7,331 nt of DNA from NCBI GenBank assembly GCA_009887135.1, contig QXYA01000122.1, positions 1 through 7,331 of the forward strand, in the 5' to 3' direction. Numbering within the stretch: position 1 is the stretch's first letter; every line of letters starts with the position of its first letter. Position numbers and translations under genes: made by a program. Shown piece by piece: positions 6,475 through 7,331 of the stretch. Under the pieces are notes generated by a model. It was not told the DNA's origin and did no database searches. It worked only from the letters and a program-made list of their open reading frames with translations. The stretch is from Candidatus Poseidoniales archaeon (lineage in GTDB: Archaea > Thermoplasmatota > Poseidoniia > Poseidoniales > Poseidoniaceae).

Positions 6475-7331
6475 CTACCTTTCAGTGTTTGGTGGGAACA
6501 ATTCGAGATGGTCCGACCCGTAAAGATTCAGAACCCCAAACAATTCACCAATGAGATATAGTGAACCGATTGCTAATGTAAAGTCAGGCTTGGTTTCCTC
6601 AAGAATCGGCTTCAATTCCTGTGGTGATGATGTATGGATTATTGTCTGTAAACAAGTCCAATCCAGATATGATAGTTCGAAAAGAGACACGCCCGGATAA
6701 CGTCCTGTTTGAGGTACAGTAAGCAGAACATGAGAAGGAGGATGCTTCTTACAGAGATCGAGTAATGGCTGGGCAAATGCCTCCAAATCATCCTGAGGAG
6801 TGCAACCAAAGATCAAAGTCCATTCCTTTCGTGAAGATAAGATTTCAGAAAGAGTCGGAATTACTCGCTTCAATCCACTCGGATTATGAGCAGCATCCAC
6901 GAAAAGAGAACCACCCCAAGACATAGGTTCGATATGTTGCATTCGACCAGGCCAGTTGAGAGCATGCATCGATTCTTCTATCAAATCAATCTTGTAATTG
7001 AGCTGGTTCAAGGTCACTTTTACCAACGCTAATGCTTCTTCTTTCATCGAAGAATCAGAATCGATTGTAATCCATTCTAGATTTGCTGGTGAAGCAATCT
7101 CTCCAAGATGCTCTTGTCCAGCATGATATGCTTCATATTCAATTGCAGAACGAGCCTCAGTATCTTGAACCTCTTGAACAAACAATGGTTTTCCTGGTCG
7201 AGCAATGGCTGCTTTTTCAGCAGCGATTTCAGCCAATGTGTTTCCGAGGATATCTCGATGTTCAAGTTGAATCGATGTGAGGAGGCAAAGGTCAGCTGGT
7301 AGGATGCGTGTCGCATCAAAGCGTCCACCAA
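6475..7331 (-). CDS. folC: Folylpolyglutamate synthase / dihydrofolate synthase, Mur-ligase superfamily (5'-truncated)
   Basis: This ATP-dependent ligase adds glutamate to folates, and often also to dihydropteroate. The C-terminal 284 residues are present; family members are usually about 420-430, so the N-terminal P-loop region lies beyond the right edge. The frame runs to base 7331; the TTG at 7236 is internal, because the codons before it encode conserved FolC sequence. That sequence is GGRFDATR at the edge (7306-7329), then TSIQLEHRDILG, whose His (7258-7260) corresponds to a metal ligand known in the family, then IAAEKAAIARPG. The C-terminal domain shows WPGRM, VDAAHNPSG (around 6880-6900), FGC and GSLYLIGE (6544-6567). 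The usual TSIGLDH appears here as TSIQLEH, a mild variation. The stop lies 26 bases before the deaminase start on the same strand. Whether the enzyme is mono- or bifunctional, and which pterin it uses, cannot be told here. Confidence 0.92.
   Translation of the reverse strand, partial: GGRFDATRILPADLCLLTSIQLEHRDILGNTLAEIAAEKAAIARPGKPLFVQEVQDTEARSAIEYEAYHAGQEHLGEIASPANLEWITIDSDSSMKEEALALVKVTLNQLNYKIDLIEESMHALNWPGRMQHIEPMSWGGSLFVDAAHNPSGLKRVIPTLSEILSSRKEWTLIFGCTPQDDLEAFAQPLLDLCKKHPPSHVLLTVPQTGRYPGVSLFELSYLDWTCLQTIIHTSSPQELKPILEETKPDFTLAIGSLYLIGELFGVLNLYGSDHLELFPPNTER

Noticed and set aside
7234..7236. TTG (minus strand) as the start of folC
   Set aside because: Codons upstream encode conserved FolC motifs (GGRFDATR, TSIQLEH), so this Leu codon is internal.
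1..7331. Defence system, CRISPR array, mobile element or RNA gene
   Set aside because: No spaced direct repeats, terminal inverted repeats, transposase, integrase, tRNA cloverleaf or rRNA-like sequence was seen. The helicase is an Lhr-family housekeeping type without nuclease or defence partners nearby.

Overview
This 7.3 kb window looks like a compact archaeal chromosome segment. The evidence is a large secreted-type protein with a CARDB domain and a C-terminal membrane anchor ending in an Asp/Glu tail, an Lhr-type helicase with a C-terminal zinc ribbon, and a clean Shine-Dalgarno site. Moderate GC and this protein style fit a marine Thermoplasmatota lineage such as Marine Group II (Poseidoniales). 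That placement is inference from protein style; no marker gene is present.

Layout. Bases 1-2907 (+) are the 3' part of a giant surface protein; its frame is open to base 1, so the start lies outside the window. A 70-base spacer carries a strong ribosome binding site for a complete 1007-residue Lhr-like DEAD/DEAH helicase at 2978-6001 (+). The helicase stop codon directly abuts the stop codon of a convergent gene, with no intergenic base. That gene, 6002-6448 (-), is a dCMP deaminase. It follows, after 26 bases, the C-terminal two thirds of a FolC-type folylpolyglutamate/dihydrofolate synthase at 6475-7331 (-), which runs off the right edge.

How the genes relate. The minus-strand pair probably forms one transcript with a shared metabolic theme. 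The deaminase makes dUMP, the substrate of thymidylate synthase, and FolC makes or retains the folate cofactor that donates the methylene group. The plus-strand pair shows no functional link: one member is a cell-surface protein, the other a nucleic-acid helicase for repair or RNA processing.

I found no mobile element, CRISPR array, RNA gene or defence system. Coding density is nearly complete, and no gene-free stretch exceeds 70 bases. The main points of interest are the surface protein's architecture, the C-terminal extension of the helicase, the folC-deaminase pairing, and a small hairpin at the zero-gap convergent junction.
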